The notes beneath the pieces are model-generated. The model was not told the DNA's origin. It worked only from the letters and a program-made list of their open reading frames with translations, and did not search any database. 5,046 nucleotides of DNA from Deltaproteobacteria bacterium. GTDB lineage: Bacteria > Desulfobacterota > BSN033 > UBA1163. The position numbers and the translations under genes were made by a program. The DNA lies in NCBI GenBank assembly GCA_016875155.1, contig VGSD01000254.1:1-5046 (forward strand). Reading direction: 5' to 3'. This document shows positions 3,887 through 5,046 of this stretch, one piece after another (positions within the stretch are counted from its first letter, which is position 1; every line of letters begins with the position of its first letter).

Positions 3887-5046
3887 GAATCATTCGTACT
3901 CGTGAGTCGGTCTGTCGTTGCGCCGAGTCCATCGCTCAGGGTCTTGCTACCCTTAGTCATGAAGCCATCATTGTTAACTCGGAAGAGATTGAGTTTCGGG
4001 TAGAAGACTTAGTCAACCAATGTGACTTCATCATTGATCATACAGACACTTTCAAAGGCAGAGGGTTCTTACGCGCTCTGGTCCGGCTCCTCCTCGAGTC
4101 TCGAGGAGCCCGGATCGTGGGTTCAGACGCGAAGGCTACCTTTTTAGCCGATGACAAAATCGCTTCAAAGGCAAGACTTTCGGCAGCAGGTATCCCAACT
4201 CCACCGGGAATTGTGGTCACCTCAAAAGAGTGGGAATGTCCTCTGTGGCTTGAACCACCACTGGTCCTGAAACCGACTTTCGAGCATATGAGCCGCGGAC
4301 TCGTCATCGCACAAACTAAATCCGACGCTCTCCTACAGGCAACAAATTTACTCCACCAATATCGGCAACCCATAGTGATCGAAAAGTATCTGCCAGGACG
4401 GGAGCTGGCCGTTCCTCTGCTGGCTGGCCCCAAAGGGATAGAGGTTTTGACCATCCTCGAGTGGCGGTTGAAGGACACAGAAAAAAGTGTGCTCAGCGAA
4501 ACATTTAAACAGGTGGACCCGCCCAAAGAGAGTATGATGCCTGCAAATCTTCCACTGGGCCTTAAAGAGGAAATTGAGACGTTGGCTCGGAAAGCCTTAG
4601 AAGTTTTGGGTCTGAGAGACTATGCCCGTTTCGATATACGGCTGACGCAGGACAAAACCCCTTTCTTCCTTGAAGCAAATGTTACACCGAGCCTTGAAAA
4701 GGGCGAAGCCTTTGCCCGTTCGGCAAAATGGTCAGGATTGGATTATCCCGCGCTCATCGAACGGTTAATCTCTTCAGCCCAGAGTCGTTATCATCCGTCC
4801 CCTCAAAAGCCTGAAAAACTGATTACAATTGAGCTTCTCACAGGGTCTATGATCCTGGAAATTCCGGAAGGAGTTCATATCCCGCCTCCATCAAGCATCG
4901 ATCTTGCCAGAATCCTCGACATTCAGTCAGGAGAAACGGTTCTCGACCTTGGGTGTGGAAGTGGGCTTCTCTCTATTGCAGCGGCCAAGCTGGGAGCTGA
5001 AAAAGTGGTCGCGGTCGATATTGATCCGATTGCCATTGCTGCAACA
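3877..5046 (+). CDS. D-Ala-D-Ala-ligase-like ATP-grasp fused to SAM-dependent methyltransferase (3' partial)
   Basis: An ATG at 3877 opens a frame with no stop for 390 codons to the window edge. Residues 1-300 form a Ddl-like ATP-grasp enzyme: pre-ATP domain [10 protein letters not shown] and [13 protein letters not shown] (51-63); [16 protein letters not shown] (79-94), like the Ddl stretch before the central domain; [11 protein letters not shown] (101-111); an ATP-binding strand PLVLKPTF (128-135); the hinge [11 protein letters not shown] (167-177); and the metal-binding ARFDIR (250-255) and LEANVTPSL (265-273). After a linker (about 300-315), residues 315-390 begin a class I methyltransferase: GVHIPPPSS (332-340), motif [16 protein letters not shown] (355-369) and the acidic loop VAVDIDP (378-384), closest to PrmA/PrmC-like enzymes. 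ATP-grasp enzymes join a carboxylate to an amine or thiol through an acyl-phosphate, so the product may be ligated and then methylated. Substrate unknown. It overlaps the SRPBCC gene by 10 bases. Confidence 0.85.
   Translation, partial: MRIGIIRTRESVCRCAESIAQGLATLSHEAIIVNSEEIEFRVEDLVNQCDFIIDHTDTFKGRGFLRALVRLLLESRGARIVGSDAKATFLADDKIASKARLSAAGIPTPPGIVVTSKEWECPLWLEPPLVLKPTFEHMSRGLVIAQTKSDALLQATNLLHQYRQPIVIEKYLPGRELAVPLLAGPKGIEVLTILEWRLKDTEKSVLSETFKQVDPPKESMMPANLPLGLKEEIETLARKALEVLGLRDYARFDIRLTQDKTPFFLEANVTPSLEKGEAFARSAKWSGLDYPALIERLISSAQSRYHPSPQKPEKLITIELLTGSMILEIPEGVHIPPPSSIDLARILDIQSGETVLDLGCGSGLLSIAAAKLGAEKVVAVDIDPIAIAAT

Noticed and set aside
4090..4108. 8-bp hairpin CTCCTCGA/TCGAGGAG in the ATP-grasp gene
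   Set aside because: It lies inside a well-supported coding region with no T tract or regulatory context; probably incidental.
4038..4526. 162-codon frame on the minus strand
   Set aside because: It lies wholly opposite the ATP-grasp coding region, whose motifs are unmistakable; its own translation shows no domain and is rich in S and R, as antisense frames often are.

Overview
The window is a bacterial chromosomal segment, most likely from a Gram-negative. It encodes a lipoprotein with a lipobox and a DUF374-type lysophospholipid acyltransferase, the latter known from organisms that make lipid A. The alkyltransferase resembles versions I associate with Desulfobacterota and related phyla. 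That lineage guess is from memory and weak. Coding density is high in the right two thirds, where all genes lie on the + strand. The left third is looser, more AT-rich and shows signs of mobile DNA.

Left region (1-999). The first 72 bases hold the start of a leftward IS630-type transposase that runs off the window. A small AT-rich lipoprotein gene (206-649) follows, with a G-rich ribosome binding site and a strong 12-bp hairpin terminator after it. Bases 697-966 hold no convincing gene. They hold a perfect 16-bp inverted repeat with a 47-base spacer, then a run of hairpins that looks like a REP-like or MITE-like remnant.

Middle region (926-2504). A promoter-like pair of boxes, a perfect 14-bp palindrome just downstream of it and a good Shine-Dalgarno sequence lead into a small winged-helix protein. 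Its stop overlaps (ATGA) the start of a minimal nucleotidyltransferase-fold protein. The pair has the layout of an AbiE/MNT-like toxin-antitoxin module, autoregulated through the palindrome. Eighteen bases later, on the same strand, comes an O6-alkylguanine-DNA alkyltransferase with an intact PCHR active site.

Right region (2618-5046). A membrane-anchored DUF374-type acyltransferase is followed by an SRPBCC-fold protein. The last 10 bases of the SRPBCC gene overlap the start of a long ORF that is open at the window's right edge. The ORF encodes a D-Ala-D-Ala-ligase-like ATP-grasp domain joined to a class I SAM-dependent methyltransferase domain. This coupled pair is the most unusual part of the window and may be a small biosynthetic or peptide-modifying unit. 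Its substrate cannot be read from the sequence.
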